Shown piece by piece: positions 42,059-42,687 of a stretch of DNA of 42,687 bases. Under the pieces are notes generated by a model. That model was not told where the DNA came from and made no database searches. It worked only from the letters and a program-made list of their open reading frames with translations. Origin of the DNA: Candidatus Latescibacterota bacterium (lineage in GTDB: Bacteria > Latescibacterota > UBA2968 > SICM01); assembly GCA_009694805.1 (NCBI GenBank), contig SICM01000016.1:1-42687 (forward strand), given 5' to 3'. Position 1 is the first letter of the stretch; each line of letters opens with the position of its first letter. The translations under genes and the position numbers were made by a program.

Positions 42059-42554
42059 TCAGGCGGCAGGGTTCAGGGCTTCGTGGAGGACCGCTTCAAG
42101 CAGGCGGCGGCTTTCGGTTTGCGTGGTAGTGATCTGCGCTTCGAGTCGTTCACATAACGCCATCAACTCGTCCACTTTGGCGACGATACGGCGTTGTTCG
42201 GCGAGGGGGGGGAAGAAGCAAGGCGGTCCCGTTGATTTGTTCCGCGCTGAGGTTCGGAATGGCGGTTCCAAAGGAAATACTGAGGTTTCGCGCCACAATC
42301 GTCTCGAAGAAGAAGCGCACATACTCCGTGCTAATAATAATGGGTTCAAGTCTTCCTACTCGTTGATTCAACAAGGGCCTTCGTCCAGTCTTGTTGAAGG
42401 CCACCTTGCCAGTCGTTGCTCCAGACATAGCAATCAGCAATGCATCTTCAGGAATCCAGACATCCTGCCCCGCTGTTTTCGAGACATCATCGGAAACACA
42501 AACAGCATTAACGGCATTGACCACGCCTCCTCGGAGGCGGAAAATGTGCCTATC
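42059..42554 (-). pseudogene. Type I restriction specificity subunit (hsdS) fragment, frameshifted
   Basis: Only the C-terminal target-recognition part remains. PEDALLIAMSGATTGKVAF and GTAIPNLSAEQINGTALLLP lie in one frame; PPLAEQRRIVAKVDELMALC and the coiled-coil end lie in another. The switch occurs at an 8-G tract (42205-42212 on the plus strand); seven would restore the frame. Upstream the frame closes at a TAA at 42555-42557, so the N-terminal half is missing. No hsdM or hsdR is visible. Confidence 0.85.
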
Positions 42555-42642
42555 TTAGTTGAAACAGATAGGGCTCCAAGGTTATATTAGGTACAGGAAT
42601 CCCGACCAAAGGAATCTGTATCCTCAACCCAAGGAGCCCGTG

Positions 42643-42687
42643 ATGAAGAAACTACTCTGGAGCCCCCAGGAAGTCAAGGAAGAACCG
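42643..42687 (+). CDS. Start of an unidentified gene (partial)
   Basis: ATG 42643 follows AAGGAG (42631-42636) at good spacing and opens MKKLLWSPQEVKEEP before the window ends. Too short for a family call. It points away from the hsdS fragment. Confidence 0.5.
   Translation, partial: MKKLLWSPQEVKEEP

Overview
The window is a high-GC stretch of a bacterial chromosome. A PpiD/SurA-type periplasmic foldase, O-antigen-type sugar genes and a Wzx-like flippase suggest a Gram-negative envelope. A PilZ protein, long-form HisG and NADP-type isocitrate dehydrogenase are compatible with Nitrospirota-, NC10- or Latescibacterota-like phyla. No 16S or other decisive marker is present, so the phylum is left open.

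Layout. (i) 1-3.9 kb: the end of an unknown + strand gene, a small PD-(D/E)XK-like protein, a sugar epimerase and a YetA/exo-rhamnogalacturonan-lyase-like protein. (ii) 4-25.8 kb, all on the minus strand: a surface-polysaccharide locus. In transcription order it runs: Wzx-like flippase, double-domain GT2, B12-type radical SAM protein, GT2, epimerase, hddC- and hddA-like genes, GT4, methyltransferase, GT4, three more methyltransferases, gmd, a GT-C/YfhO-like membrane protein, a WbpD-like acetyltransferase, a WbpB-like dehydrogenase, a WbpE-like aminotransferase, then icd. Many stop and start codons overlap. (iii) 25.8-30.2 kb: hisG-hisD-cupin-hisC-hisB feed directly into the flippase gene, with a GTGA overlap at the hisB/flippase joint. 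(iv) 30.3-33.1 kb: a frameshifted PilZ protein and a class V aminotransferase, with a well-formed promoter and an attenuator-like leader. (v) 33.3-41.0 kb on the plus strand: cupin, large transaldolase-like protein, PpiD, frameshifted cytidylate-kinase-like protein, D-threonine-aldolase-like protein and an orotate-PRTase-like protein. (vi) 41.1-42.7 kb: tRNA-Leu(CAA), a DUF2283/nuclease-like gene pair and a broken hsdS fragment, which looks like a decayed accessory junction.

How the genes fit together. The wbpD/B/E-like trio points to a 2,3-diacetamido-type uronic acid nucleotide. The hddA/hddC pair plus a GMD homologue points to GDP-manno-heptose or GDP-6-deoxy-heptose, or to GDP-6-deoxy-hexose if GMD acts on GDP-mannose. 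The glycosyltransferases, methyltransferases and flippase would assemble, decorate and export the glycan.

The most unusual feature is a set of at least nine intergenic (one intragenic) elements built from degenerate 7-bp units. Unit sequences differ from site to site, but the exact 7-bp period and a two-arm, self-complementary layout recur. A second class has a 9-bp period. Some supply stop codons or C-terminal residues, and one lies in frame inside a membrane protein gene. Three genes are broken by single-base length differences in G/C homopolymers, which may be assembly error or contingency tracts.
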